From NCBI GenBank assembly GCA_963204915.1, contig CAUJHS010000084.1:31055-95054 (forward strand): a stretch of DNA of 64,000 bases. The letters run 5' to 3'. Position 1 is the first letter of the stretch, and every line of letters begins with the position of its first letter. Position numbers and translations under genes: made by a program. The notes under the pieces were generated by a model. It was not told where the DNA came from. It saw nothing but the letters and a program-made list of their open reading frames with translations, and ran no database searches. The stretch comes from Planctomycetota bacterium (lineage in GTDB: Bacteria > Planctomycetota > Planctomycetia > Pirellulales > Pirellulaceae). This document shows positions 45,429 to 54,342 of this stretch, piece by piece.

Positions 45429-45695
45429 TCAAGAGACACTGAAGAACCTCCCCGATTGCCCCTGTTCGCCGATGACGAACTTGGCCCGGGCGAAGCAACG
45501 AGGGCAATGTCCCACGTACTCGGTTCCCTCACGGTTCACATAGACGCGCGCATAGGTGTTGCAACAGGCAAAATGAACGCCCAGAAAGCGCTGCCCCGCT
45601 TCATGCGGCGCTCCCAAAGCCCCGACGCCTCCCTTCTCGCGCTCCCGGCGCGGAGGCTGCGGGTCGCTGGACAAATCCAAATGCTCACCTGGCAT
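45429..45695 (-). CDS. Small Cys-rich, probably metal-binding protein
   Basis: An 88-residue protein. The core FACCNTYARVYVNREGTEYV followed by GHCPRCFARAKFVIG has paired Cys residues (CC and CPRC) that look like a zinc ribbon. The first 45 residues are polar and rich in Pro and Arg. The ATG at 45695 has GGGAGG ten bases upstream. It precedes another small unknown gene on the same strand. Function is unknown; nucleic-acid or protein binding would be usual for such a fold. Confidence 0.62.
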   Translation of the reverse strand: MPGEHLDLSSDPQPPRREREKGGVGALGAPHEAGQRFLGVHFACCNTYARVYVNREGTEYVGHCPRCFARAKFVIGEQGQSGRFFSVS

Positions 45696-45804
45696 GCGTG
45701 AGATCGCCTCCCAAATACAAGGGACTCTCGCGGTTTGTACCAAGAACGGAATGCGAAACGCAACCCCGAATCGCGAAACGTCCCATGAGAACCAAGAACG
45801 AACC

Positions 45805-46293
45805 TCACGGTGTCGCGTCGTCCAGGAGAAGGTCTCGCTCCATAACGAAGTTGGTCAATTGCACGCCCAATCGCTCCACTTGCTGCGCTCGCACCGTCTG
45901 AAATCCGCGGCTTTCAAAAAATGGCCGTGCGGTAATACTGGCTTCCACATAAAGTCGCGTCAAACCGCATCGCCTTGCGTGGTTCTCCAACGCAGCGTAA
46001 AGCTGCGTGGCGACTCCTACGCGTTGATAGTCTTTGTGGCAATACAGGCAGTCGATGTGGCCGTCGGGGTCGAGTTCGATAAAGCCAATCGGCGTCGCTC
46101 CATCCTCCGCCACCCATACCTGTTTGCCTTGCTGCCGCAGACGCATGGCTTCCGCCGATCGCGGACTCGGCGCCCAAGCGCGGACTTGCTCGTCCGTGTA
46201 GTCGCGGGTATTGACGGAACGAACCGTGTCGTAAAACAACTGTGCAAGAGTCGCCGCATCGTCAGGGGCGGCAAGTCGAATCGGCCACGTCAT
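45805..46293 (-). CDS. GNAT family N-acetyltransferase
   Basis: A 162-residue acetyltransferase using acetyl-CoA. The N-terminal strand-helix starts PIRLAAPDDAATLAQLFYDT; motif A is CLYCHKDYQRVGVATQLYAA, with the acetyl-CoA loop QRVGVA, and motif B includes RLYVEASITARPFFESRGF. The overall layout resembles small PA2578/YafP-type GNAT enzymes; the substrate is unknown. The ATG at 46293 is the natural start. It is divergent from the photolyase gene, with little more than 50 bases between the two start codons. Confidence 0.87.
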   Translation of the reverse strand: MTWPIRLAAPDDAATLAQLFYDTVRSVNTRDYTDEQVRAWAPSPRSAEAMRLRQQGKQVWVAEDGATPIGFIELDPDGHIDCLYCHKDYQRVGVATQLYAALENHARRCGLTRLYVEASITARPFFESRGFQTVRAQQVERLGVQLTNFVMERDLLLDDATP

Positions 46294-46350
46294 AGGTTGC
46301 CTGCAGTTGAAAAAACGCGTATGAGCGCTAAGGTACCGAAAAACGAAAGC

Positions 46351-47829
46351 ATGTCGATGACGCCGGTCCCCGCAATCCGCATTCGCCCGCTCAACTCGCA
46401 CGCCCCCCGCGCGGACGGCGCCTTCGTCCTGTATTGGATGAACGCGTTTCGACGCACGATGTTCAACTTCAGCTTGGACCGCGCCGTCGAGTGGTGCGAG
46501 AAACTGCGCAAACCGTTGATCGTGTTGGAAGCGTTGCGTTGCGGCTATCCTTGGGCCAGCGACCGAATCCACCGCTTTGTGCTGCAGGGAATGGCCGACC
46601 AAAGCGCGGCGTTCGCCGACACCCCCGTACTGTATTACCCGTTTGTCGAGGAAAAAACCGATCAAGGCAAGGGTCTGTTGGGCGCTTTAGCGCAGCGGGC
46701 GTGCATGGTGGTGACCGACGACTACCCCGCATTCTTTCTACCGCAGATGGTCGCCGCGGCGGCAGAGAAGATACAAACGCGCATGGAGGCGGTTGACTCC
46801 AACGGCGTGCTTCCCATGGCGGCTGCCGACCGCGTCTTTCCTACGGCGCACGCGTTTCGCCGTTTCTTACAACGCGTCTTGCCGGAACATCTCACCCAAC
46901 AGCCGCAAAGTAACGCACTGGCCCGGAGAGACCTGCCGCGATGCGAACCTCTCCCTGAAGCCGTGACGAGCCGTTGGCCGCCCGCAAGCGAGTTATTACT
47001 CCAGGCAAAGCCCGAATTTTTACGGCGATTGCCGATCGACCACGCGGTGGGTCCCGCCCCCATGCAGGGCGGCTCCCAGGCCGGGCGACGGGCGCTCGTC
47101 GAATTCCTGAAACATCGCTTGCCGCGCTATCAAGAGGGTCGCAATCATCCCGACGACGACGCCAGTAGCGGACTTTCCCCCTATTTGCACTTTGGCCACA
47201 TTGCGGCGCATGAAATCTTCCGTGATTTGGCGATCGGCGAAGAATGGTCGACCGAATGCCTTGCCGCAAACACCCAAGGATCGCGCGAAGGCTGGTGGGG
47301 GATGAGCCCCGCGGCGGAAAGCTTTTTGGACGAACTCATTACCTGGCGAGAACTGGGATTCAACATGTGCCGCCTGAGGCCTGAATACGATCAGTACGAA
47401 ACACTGCCCGATTGGGCGAAGACGACGCTCGAAAAGCATGCGCGAGATGTCCGCCCTGTCGTGTATTCGCTGGAAGATCTTGAGGCGGCGCGCACGCATG
47501 ATCCCATCTGGAATGCGGCGCAGCGCCAACTATCGCAGGAGGGTCGACTACATAACTACTTGCGCATGCTCTGGGGCAAGAAAGTGTTGGAATGGAGCGA
47601 AACTCCCCGGCAAGCACTTGAGACGATGGTTCATTTGAACAACAAGTACGCCGTGGATGGACGCGACCCCAACTCGTATTCGGGCATTTTCTGGGTGCTG
47701 GGACGTTATGATCGGGCATGGGGACCGGAACGGCCCATCTTTGGTACGGTTCGGTATATGAGCAGCGAGAATACCCGGCGCAAATTGCGCATGTCCGCCT
47801 ACCTGGAACAATATGGCGAGCAGGCCTAA
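46351..47829 (+). CDS. phrB: Class II deoxyribodipyrimidine photolyase
   Basis: A 492-residue FAD-containing light-driven DNA repair enzyme that splits cyclobutane pyrimidine dimers. The N-terminal Rossmann-like part includes FVLYWMNAFRRTMFNFSLDR, typical of class II. The FAD/DNA-binding part shows SSGLSPYLHFGHIAAHEIF, ELITWRELGFNMC, DPIWNAAQRQL and GRLHNYLRMLWGKKVLEWS, then NNKYAVDGRDPNSYSGIFW. These are diagnostic of class II enzymes. The frame stays open upstream to 45694, antisense to the GNAT gene; that part is not coding. Starts at 46321, 46351 and 46357 are possible. Intergenic space to the divergent GNAT gene is small. Confidence 0.92.
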   Translation: MSMTPVPAIRIRPLNSHAPRADGAFVLYWMNAFRRTMFNFSLDRAVEWCEKLRKPLIVLEALRCGYPWASDRIHRFVLQGMADQSAAFADTPVLYYPFVEEKTDQGKGLLGALAQRACMVVTDDYPAFFLPQMVAAAAEKIQTRMEAVDSNGVLPMAAADRVFPTAHAFRRFLQRVLPEHLTQQPQSNALARRDLPRCEPLPEAVTSRWPPASELLLQAKPEFLRRLPIDHAVGPAPMQGGSQAGRRALVEFLKHRLPRYQEGRNHPDDDASSGLSPYLHFGHIAAHEIFRDLAIGEEWSTECLAANTQGSREGWWGMSPAAESFLDELITWRELGFNMCRLRPEYDQYETLPDWAKTTLEKHARDVRPVVYSLEDLEAARTHDPIWNAAQRQLSQEGRLHNYLRMLWGKKVLEWSETPRQALETMVHLNNKYAVDGRDPNSYSGIFWVLGRYDRAWGPERPIFGTVRYMSSENTRRKLRMSAYLEQYGEQA

Positions 47830-47875
47830 CCGCGGGCGCGTTCCAGAGTACCGGCCCACGTTCGTCGCGCGAGAG

Positions 47876-48991
47876 TCACGTTGTTGCGTCGCCCGACCAA
47901 CCTTGAAACTTGGTTTGGCAGTATTCCTCGAAGCGATCTTGCACAATCGCCTCGCGTGCGCCGGCCACCAGGCGTTGATAATACGTCAGGTTATGCGCCG
48001 AAAGGAGAATGGGTCCGAGCATTTCGTCGGCCATGAACAAATGCCGCAGATAGCCGCGACTGCGTTGGCACGCCGGACAGGGGCAATGCTCTTCAAGCGG
48101 CCGGTCATCCGATGCGTGTTTGAGATTACGCATGCGCACCGGTCCGGCGTCGGTAAACGCCAGGGCATTGCGGCCGTTGCGCGTGGGCATCACGCAGTCA
48201 AACAAATCGACGCCGCGGCGAATCGCTTGGAGGATGTCCTCCGGCCGGCCCACGCCCATCAGGTAACGAGGCGACGTTGCCGGAAGTTCAGGGCAGGTCG
48301 CGTCGAGCATGCGATACATTTCATCAGGCGTTTCCCCCACGCTTAGCCCGCCAATGGCGTAGCCGGGAAAGCCGATCTTCGCCAATTGTTCGGCGCACCA
48401 GGCGCGCAAGTCGGAGTTGAGCCCGCCTTGCACAATGGCGAACTGCGCTTGATCGTCACGTCGGCCGGCTTCCTTACACCGCGCGGCCCAGCGCACGGTG
48501 CGTTCGCAGGCGTCGCGCACCACGGAATCTTCATTCGGCAAGGCGACGACATGATCTAACACCATGGCCACATCGCTGCCAAGCCGCTCTTGAATCTCAA
48601 TCGCGCGTTCGGGCGAAAGTTCGAATACCGAACCGTCAATGTGGGATCGGAACACCGCGCGCTGCTCGGTGATCTTCGTCATCTGCGCGAGGCTAAAAAG
48701 CTGAAAGCCGCCGCTGTCGGTCAAGATCGGGCCCGACCAGCCCGAGAAGCGGTGCAGTCCGCCTAGTTTTTCCACAAGTTCAGCGCCAGGACGCAGCGCC
48801 AAGTGATACGTGTTGCCGAGGATCATCTCCGCCCCGGTGGCGCGTACCATGTCCATCGTCAAACCTTTAACCGTGCCCTGCGTGCCGACAGGCATAAAGG
48901 CGGGCGTTCGCACCTCGCCGCGCGGAGTAACAAACACCCCGCGCCGCGCCTGCGTCCGGGCATCGGTATGACGAAGTTGGAAGGTAAACAT
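47876..48991 (-). CDS. tgt: tRNA-guanine transglycosylase (queuine tRNA-ribosyltransferase)
   Basis: A 371-residue enzyme that exchanges guanine for preQ1 at the wobble position of tRNAs with GUN anticodons, a step in queuosine synthesis. The catalytic Asp pair sits in [13 protein letters not shown] and [26 protein letters not shown] and [10 protein letters not shown] are the substrate-binding segments. The zinc site is complete: [17 protein letters not shown] with a later His in [10 protein letters not shown]. Length agrees with bacterial Tgt. The start [11 protein letters not shown] is standard. No queA or other queuosine gene is adjacent. Confidence 0.96.
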   Translation of the reverse strand: MFTFQLRHTDARTQARRGVFVTPRGEVRTPAFMPVGTQGTVKGLTMDMVRATGAEMILGNTYHLALRPGAELVEKLGGLHRFSGWSGPILTDSGGFQLFSLAQMTKITEQRAVFRSHIDGSVFELSPERAIEIQERLGSDVAMVLDHVVALPNEDSVVRDACERTVRWAARCKEAGRRDDQAQFAIVQGGLNSDLRAWCAEQLAKIGFPGYAIGGLSVGETPDEMYRMLDATCPELPATSPRYLMGVGRPEDILQAIRRGVDLFDCVMPTRNGRNALAFTDAGPVRMRNLKHASDDRPLEEHCPCPACQRSRGYLRHLFMADEMLGPILLSAHNLTYYQRLVAGAREAIVQDRFEEYCQTKFQGWSGDATT

Positions 48992-49240
48992 GCAATACGT
49001 GATAGAACAATGAGACCACGAAGTCGGAAATTTGGGGCGAATATGACCCTCAAACGAATCACATCTAACTACAACGTTATTTTTAATTTTTTTCTTATTT
49101 AATATATCTTACTAAATTAAAAATAAATGATCAATTGTGGCCATGACTCGCATATGTCGTGGAATGTTTATTATCTAAAACTCCCCTACGGTCTGCCGGA
49201 ACCTATGTTCTTAAGAGGGCAAATCAGCGCAATTGCATAA

Positions 49241-49462
49241 ACAAACACACCCGCTTGGATTGAGCGAGCCACCAAAACCAGGAGTAACAAGGGCGATTTC
49301 TCGTTCTGGGTAAGTGATTACTGGAATGAGACTTACAGCGAACTTTGCCTGAAGGAATCGGGATGGAAAGGCATTGTCTCCTTGACATCATGCGAGTTAT
49401 GATTATTATCCCTACTATTGAGTGGTTTTGCTCTCGCAGGATTGGTAACATTAAAGTGACGG
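49241..49462 (+). pseudogene. Possible decayed gene fragment
   Basis: A plus-strand frame without start codon reads like protein (KGDFSFWVSDYWNETYSELC, then a TGA at 49400-49402) and resumes in the same frame with LLSLLLSGFALAGLVTLK, a hydrophobic run like a C-terminal membrane anchor. Together they recall the end of an exported, anchored protein, for example a PEP-CTERM type, but no PEP motif is seen. It could be chance; confidence is low. Confidence 0.25.
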
Positions 49463-49609
49463 TGGGCGTCTTTGATGGGCAGTCGATTCTGCGCGTTGGA
49501 AGAGGGCGATAGCGTTCCCCTTCCACACTCTCAGCGATGCATTTGAGTTGATATTGGCAACGCACGCTACCCGTGCGCGCGGAGAAGACGTCAATGGCAT
49601 GTCCATTTC

Positions 49610-49768
49610 ATGAACGCTGTGGGCGTGTTCATGAACAATCTGGGCGTCATTCACAAAAAGACGTTCGCTGCGCAGCTTCCGGATGCGGCCGAGCGATCTC
49701 GTCTTGTTGGTAACGTACTGGTGGAGCTGGCGACCGCCCTAACACCGAGGAGACCTCAATGTAATTGA
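49610..49768 (+). CDS. Possible small ORF, 52 residues
   Basis: MNAVGVFMNNLGVIHKKTFA followed by AQLPDAAERSRLVGNVLVEL looks like real coding sequence in composition. No family is recognised, and there is no clear ribosome binding site. It may be a fragment of a lost gene. Confidence 0.22.
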   Translation: MNAVGVFMNNLGVIHKKTFAAQLPDAAERSRLVGNVLVELATALTPRRPQCN

Positions 49769-49881
49769 ACCGCGAATCGGAGCCGCAAGTGCGCGATTCG
49801 AAGGCTACCGCCGGATGCCAGTCGAGGCGGAGCGGCAAATGATAACACCTTTGATTTCTCGTGAGATTCGGAGCAATAAAT

Positions 49882-50646
49882 ATGAAAGCGTATCGATTCG
49901 CCTGGCTGGGAGCTTGGATGCTCCTGCCGTTTCTGTTAGCGGCGCCGTCCCACGCCGCAGTGATTTTTTCCGATAACTTCAACGACGGCGACACCGTCGG
50001 TTGGACATTCATCGGCAATGATGCCGGTGAGTGGGGCAACACCGGAACTCAACTAAACAGCAGTGCTTTTGGGGATGACGCCCATGACGCGAATCTCGGT
50101 ATCGCGTACATCACCGGCGTGACCACGCCCAATCACTTCCGATTGAGCGCTGACGTGAGCGTCATAGGCGCATCACAAGGGGGAGAACTTGGGCACGTCG
50201 GGTTTGTGTGGGGCTTTGACGGCAATAGTTATGTTTACGGAAGCAATGCCGTTGCACACTACCTGCGGACACACGCCGACCATGTAACGACGTTTAGTTA
50301 TCCCTATATCGGCGAAGCGACCATGCCGATTGGGATCAATGCATTGCTGAATACACCGTATAAGATGGCCATCGAAGTGGACTACGCGAATAAATTTATG
50401 GACATCATCTTCAATGGCGCGTCCGTCGGCACGCTCTCGGGCGCAGCCTTCGATACGTACGTCAAGTACTCGGGCGGCAACATTGGCCTCGTTAATTGGG
50501 GTGAAGAAGTCACCTACGATAACGTTGTCCTTGAAGATCTTTCTGTTGCGGGGGTTCCGGAACCGTCGAGTTTAACGCTGCTGGGCATGGGCGCCGTTTC
50601 GTTGGTCGGATACGGTTGGCGCAAGAAACGCAATCAGGCAGCTTAG
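49882..50646 (+). CDS. PEP-CTERM sorting domain protein
   Basis: A 254-residue exported protein. It has a signal peptide (FAWLGAWMLLPFLLAAPSHA), a beta-sandwich core of LamG/DUF1080-like character (about 30-220; FSDNFNDGDTVGWTFIGND, YKMAIEVDYANKFMDIIF), and a C-terminal PEP-CTERM signal: VPEPSSLTLLGMGAVSLVG followed by a basic tail WRKKR. The signal is expected to be cut by an exosortase/archaeosortase-type enzyme, and the protein goes to the cell envelope or exopolysaccharide matrix. The ATG at 49882 gives a normal signal peptide. The gene stands alone; the exosortase is not in the window. Confidence 0.88.
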   Translation: MKAYRFAWLGAWMLLPFLLAAPSHAAVIFSDNFNDGDTVGWTFIGNDAGEWGNTGTQLNSSAFGDDAHDANLGIAYITGVTTPNHFRLSADVSVIGASQGGELGHVGFVWGFDGNSYVYGSNAVAHYLRTHADHVTTFSYPYIGEATMPIGINALLNTPYKMAIEVDYANKFMDIIFNGASVGTLSGAAFDTYVKYSGGNIGLVNWGEEVTYDNVVLEDLSVAGVPEPSSLTLLGMGAVSLVGYGWRKKRNQAA

Positions 50647-50724
50647 TCGATTGAGCAATAGATAGATCGTCGTTTACTCGGGAGTCGCTCGGCAGAGCGG
50701 CTCCCAAGTTCCGAATGAATTCAT

Positions 50725-51759
50725 CTACTCGCCGTTGCTTAATTCGACAATGGCCGCTTGCACGCCGTCGACCACGTGCGCCATGGCGTCGTAGTTCAGC
50801 TTGTCGGGCGTATCTTCTGGGCTGTGGTAGTACGGGTATCGAAACACCGCCGTGTCGGTAATCATCACGGCTGGGTACCCTTCTTGCCAGAAGGACCATT
50901 GGTCGGACCAGCCCACTCCGGACACATCGCCGGGGAGCGCGCCGCCTTCCGAGGGAAAGCTTGCACGACGGCGAAACGCCGCAATCACTTGATGTACCAA
51001 AGGCCGTGACGCCACGTTGCCAATCACTCCGATGAAATTCCCCTCGTCCGGATAAATCACGCCAAACGGCGCCGGGTAGCGTTGGCTTCCGGGCGTGTCG
51101 CTGTAAAACCCGATCGTTTCCAGGCTCAGCATGGCGACGATATTTTCGTTCCGCGCGCGACTCCGCCGGGCATACACCGACGAGCCCATGTCGAGCGACT
51201 GAAAATACGGCATCTCCTCATTGGCGAAAGCGACGAAGCGCAAGGTGCGCGCCGGTTGCTCGCCCGACATCCGCCTTGCGATCGCCAAGAGCGCCGCGAC
51301 GCCGCTGGCGTTGTCTCCGGCGCCGGGCGAACCAGGAACCGAATCATAATGAGCGCCGACGAGGATGATCTCCTCGGGATGAATTGCCCCCGCCGCTTCG
51401 GCTTCGATGTTGTAAAATGCATGACCGCGGGCCTCGTATTCCTGCCGCGTGACGGGATAGCCCGCGGCGGTCAATTCCTCTTCGATATAGCGCGCCGCTT
51501 CCATCAGTTGCGGATAGCGCCGCAGGTTGCGTTCGCCAAAATCGCCGGCCAATTTCTGCACATGGCCGTGCAACTGTTCCCGCAAGAGCGTTAGATCGTC
51601 ATCCAGCGGCGGAGGCGCCTCGCGGTAGCTTTCTCCCGGCATGTGAATCATCAGGCGCCATGCGGCAAAGCACGCTCCTGCCGCAAACAGCCCGCCGGCA
51701 AGAAACAACCGCCGCATCCATGGCCAGCAAATACGAGGGCGAGGTGCGTCGCTGGACAT
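50725..51759 (-). CDS. M28 family zinc aminopeptidase, membrane-anchored
   Basis: A 344-residue protein with an N-terminal signal anchor (MRRLFLAGGLFAAGACFAAW, about 15-35). The M28 dinuclear zinc site is visible: VGAHYDSVPGSPGAGDNASG (His, Asp), FANEEMPYF (catalytic Glu and metal Glu), then LETIGFYSD (Asp) and HSPEDTPDKL (His). Such enzymes release N-terminal residues from peptides outside the cytoplasm. The frame is open far upstream, antisense to the SDR gene, but MSSDAPRPRI at 51759 is the natural start. It lies 23 bases after the SDR gene on the same strand, so both are probably co-transcribed. Confidence 0.88.
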   Translation of the reverse strand: MSSDAPRPRICWPWMRRLFLAGGLFAAGACFAAWRLMIHMPGESYREAPPPLDDDLTLLREQLHGHVQKLAGDFGERNLRRYPQLMEAARYIEEELTAAGYPVTRQEYEARGHAFYNIEAEAAGAIHPEEIILVGAHYDSVPGSPGAGDNASGVAALLAIARRMSGEQPARTLRFVAFANEEMPYFQSLDMGSSVYARRSRARNENIVAMLSLETIGFYSDTPGSQRYPAPFGVIYPDEGNFIGVIGNVASRPLVHQVIAAFRRRASFPSEGGALPGDVSGVGWSDQWSFWQEGYPAVMITDTAVFRYPYYHSPEDTPDKLNYDAMAHVVDGVQAAIVELSNGE

Positions 51760-51782
51760 GGGAAAGGCCCGGTCGGCAGTCG

Positions 51783-52550
51783 TTAGAAAGAGCGGCACAT
51801 CAGCCCGCCATCGGCTACGATCACCTGGCCCGTGATGTAGCGGCCGGCTTCGCTCGCGAGCATCAGCATGGGACCGGCGATTTCGAGCGGTTCGCCCCAG
51901 CGTTTGAGGGCGGTGCGCTCGGCGAATGATCGCTTTTGTTCGTCGCTGAGTAAACTCATCGGCAGGTCTGTAAGAATGGGTCCCGGCGCAATGCAATTGA
52001 CCGTCACGCCGCGCGGGCCCAGTTCCAGCGCGTGCGCTCGCATCATGCCCAAGAGGGCGGCTTTGGTGGCGGAGTACGCGCCGCGGCCGGGGTTGGAAAC
52101 CAAACCCATGATCGACGAAAGATGAACGATCCGCCCCCAGCCGCGCTCGGCCATATCGCCAGCCAGCGACCGAGAGAGGCGCATGCAACTGGTCAAGTTC
52201 AATTCCAGAATACGATCCCAGGTTTCATCGCTTTGCTGCAGCAAATCTTGCGGTTCGTTGCTGCCCGCGTTGTTGATGAGGATGTCAACTTTGCCGAGCG
52301 ATTCCACGGCCCAGCGCGCCATCGCGTCGACATCTTCGCGGAGGGTCATATCCGTGACACGGTAGACGCACCGCACGTTGAGTCCCGCGGTGATCTCCTT
52401 GGCGGCGACTTTCAACTCGTCTTCATGACGTGAGCAGATGGCGACATGGGCGCCCGCTTCGGCGAAGAGCCGCGCCGTCGCTTTGCCAATCCCCTTGCTG
52501 CCGCCGGTAACGAGGGCGGCTTTCCCGGACAGATCGAATAATGGATGCAT
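51783..52550 (-). CDS. Short-chain dehydrogenase/reductase
   Basis: A 255-residue NAD(P)-dependent oxidoreductase with a classical SDR fold. The cofactor motif is ALVTGGSKGIGKATARLF; DILINNAGSNEP follows. The catalytic Ser is in VHLSSIMG and the Tyr-Lys pair in YSATKAALLG. The C-terminus ends YITGQVIVADGGL, as in FabG-like family members. The Arg in ICSRHEDEL suggests NADP preference. The substrate is unknown. It precedes an M28 peptidase gene by 23 bases, although the two functions have no obvious link. Confidence 0.92.
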   Translation of the reverse strand: MHPLFDLSGKAALVTGGSKGIGKATARLFAEAGAHVAICSRHEDELKVAAKEITAGLNVRCVYRVTDMTLREDVDAMARWAVESLGKVDILINNAGSNEPQDLLQQSDETWDRILELNLTSCMRLSRSLAGDMAERGWGRIVHLSSIMGLVSNPGRGAYSATKAALLGMMRAHALELGPRGVTVNCIAPGPILTDLPMSLLSDEQKRSFAERTALKRWGEPLEIAGPMLMLASEAGRYITGQVIVADGGLMCRSF

Positions 52551-52572
52551 TGCCTGACGCCTTAGTTAATGA

Positions 52573-53022
52573 CTATTTCTGGCGTTCCCAAACGATCATG
52601 CGCGGCGGACTGGGGTCGTCCGGCAGCACGCCATAAACTTCGACAAAGCGGTCGTTGTGAACGCGATAAACGAATGATGTCGGTTCTTTGACGGTTTGTC
52701 CCGCGCCAGGCCCTGCAGTGATCTGCCGGTTGAAAAACTTCCAGATGCGAACCTTCCCCGACTGTTCCACGGTGAACTCCGAGGTATGTGCGTAAAGCAC
52801 GGTCTTGGCTGCATCCATCGCGGTCAGACGCGTCGTGACACCCTCATGTTCTTTGATCAGGGTGACAACTCCTTGGGGCGTATTCTGCGTACGTACCCAG
52901 CGCCCTTGTACCTCTTGGCTGAGCTTGGAAAGGTCATCGGCGGCGGCCGGCGCGCTTGCCAACGCCGCGCACAAGAACACCATTCCCCCGTAGCGGACCA
53001 ATCGCCCATAGGACGCAAACAT
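52573..53022 (-). CDS. Exported protein of unknown function, lipocalin-like pattern
   Basis: A 149-residue protein with a signal peptide (RYGGMVFLCAALASAPAAA). The mature part starts DDLSKLSQEVQGRWVRTQ, contains VTLIKEHEGVTTRLTAM and VRIWKFFNRQI, and ends PPRMIVWERQK. The beta-rich pattern resembles small lipocalin-like domains, but no exact family is claimed. The chosen start (MFASYGRLVRYGG) at 53022 gives a normal signal; the frame is open upstream. It lies between the LeuB-like gene and the SDR gene on the same strand. Confidence 0.6.
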   Translation of the reverse strand: MFASYGRLVRYGGMVFLCAALASAPAAADDLSKLSQEVQGRWVRTQNTPQGVVTLIKEHEGVTTRLTAMDAAKTVLYAHTSEFTVEQSGKVRIWKFFNRQITAGPGAGQTVKEPTSFVYRVHNDRFVEVYGVLPDDPSPPRMIVWERQK

Positions 53023-53110
53023 CACAAGGAGCCTTTCCAGATAGATTGCTCGCTTCGCAGGAATCGTCCCGACGATCGAGACATTACCCTGGAGAAACAC
53101 GTCACCTAGG

Positions 53111-54187
53111 TCACAGCGCTTCGCACACGAGATCGCCAACCTGAGTGGTGCTGTAGCCCATCTTGCCGGCGGCTTGGCTTTTCATCTTTGAGCCAGTGAC
53201 CGATTGGATGGCCTTCATCACACGTTGGCCCGCCTGCGCTTGGCCGCTGTGCTCCAGCAACATGGCGGCGGCGCTAATCGCGGCAATGGGGTTGATGACG
53301 TTCTTGCCCGTGTACTTGGGAGCGCTGCCTCCCATCGGTTCGTACATGCTTACGCCGCCCGGATCCGGGTTGATGTTCCCGCCGGCCGCTACTCCCATGC
53401 CGCCTTGGATAATGCCGCCAAGGTCGGTAATGATGTCGCCAAACATGTTCGTGGTGACAATCACGTCGTAGTACTCGGGGTTCTTCACCATCCACATACA
53501 GCACGCATCGACGTGGTTGTAGTCGGCCTGCACATCTGGGTAATCTTTCGCTACGGCCTGGAAAGCTCGCCACCACAAATCGTGACCGAACGTCAGCACA
53601 TTGGTCTTGGCCACAAGGGTTAACTTCTTACCCTTGGGATTATTGCGTTTTTGGGTGAACTCGAACGCCCAGCGAATGCAACGTTCGCAGCCCTTACGCG
53701 TATAAATCGCGGTTTGCGTAGCAACTTCATCGGGCGTGTGCTTCTTGAGGAAGCCGCCCACGCCGCAATAGAGGTCCTCGGTGTTCTCGCGCACGACGAC
53801 GAAGTCGATATCTTGCGGCCCTTTGCCAACCAAGGGCGTTTCAACACCCGGATATAACTTCACCGGACGCAAATTGATGTATTGATCCAACTGGAAACGC
53901 AACTCTAGCAGTAAGCCCTTCTCTAGGACGCCTGGCGGCACATCGGGGTGGCCGACGGCGCCAAGGAAGATGGCATCGAACTTTCGAAGTTCCTCGACCG
54001 CCCCGGTTGGCAAAATTTCCCCGGTGCGTAGATAGCGGTTGCCGCCAAAGTCAAAATCTTGAAAATCGACGGAAAACCCCTCCAATTGGGCGGCGGCCTT
54101 GAGGACTTTGACCCCCTCAGCGGCGACTTCTGGCCCAGTGCCGTCGCCCCCGATGACCGCAATATTCAACGTTTTCTTCGCGTTCAC
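53111..54187 (-). CDS. Isocitrate/isopropylmalate dehydrogenase family protein (LeuB-like)
   Basis: A 358-residue NAD(P)-dependent beta-decarboxylating dehydrogenase. Family segments are IAVIGGDGTGPEV at the N-terminus, FLGAVGHPDVPPGVLEKGLL, the Arg-rich substrate loop LRFQLDQYINLRPV, TNMFGDIITDLGGIIQGGMG and GSAPKYTGKNVINPIAA. The phosphate/substrate loop reads VRENTEDLYCGVGG; this resembles isocitrate- and tartrate-type members more than typical LeuB (usually RELTGGIYFG), so the substrate is not certain. A GTG at 54187 with AGGAAAG nine bases upstream is taken as the start. leuA lies about 6.5 kb away, not in the same operon. The likely role is leucine synthesis, with caution. Confidence 0.82.
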   Translation of the reverse strand: MNAKKTLNIAVIGGDGTGPEVAAEGVKVLKAAAQLEGFSVDFQDFDFGGNRYLRTGEILPTGAVEELRKFDAIFLGAVGHPDVPPGVLEKGLLLELRFQLDQYINLRPVKLYPGVETPLVGKGPQDIDFVVVRENTEDLYCGVGGFLKKHTPDEVATQTAIYTRKGCERCIRWAFEFTQKRNNPKGKKLTLVAKTNVLTFGHDLWWRAFQAVAKDYPDVQADYNHVDACCMWMVKNPEYYDVIVTTNMFGDIITDLGGIIQGGMGVAAGGNINPDPGGVSMYEPMGGSAPKYTGKNVINPIAAISAAAMLLEHSGQAQAGQRVMKAIQSVTGSKMKSQAAGKMGYSTTQVGDLVCEAL

Positions 54188-54342
54188 TTCACGTCTTTCC
54201 TGGTGATGGCGGACAACCCAACAAGCCAAACAAACCCGCGATTTTAGCTTTGACCCAGCCCCCTCACAAGTTGCCCGATCGCGTCGGAGTGGAGAGAATC
54301 CTCCACGTTCACCAGTCGAACGATTGTTCGAGCACTACCGTT

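Larger units (their letters stand above)
48992..49881. other. AT-rich, gene-poor region
   Basis: This 890-base stretch has no intact gene of convincing kind. Bases 49070-49135 are strikingly AT-rich. Plus-strand frames at 49241-49462 and 49610-49768 look partly coding and are listed separately. It probably contains decayed genes. Confidence 0.5.

Noticed and set aside
45694..46350. Upstream extension of the photolyase frame
   Set aside because: It is antisense to the GNAT gene, has no domain features and would give an abnormal N-terminus for a class II photolyase.
51760..52188. Upstream extension of the M28 peptidase frame
   Set aside because: It lies within the SDR gene in another frame on the same strand; the peptidase has a proper start and signal anchor at 51759.
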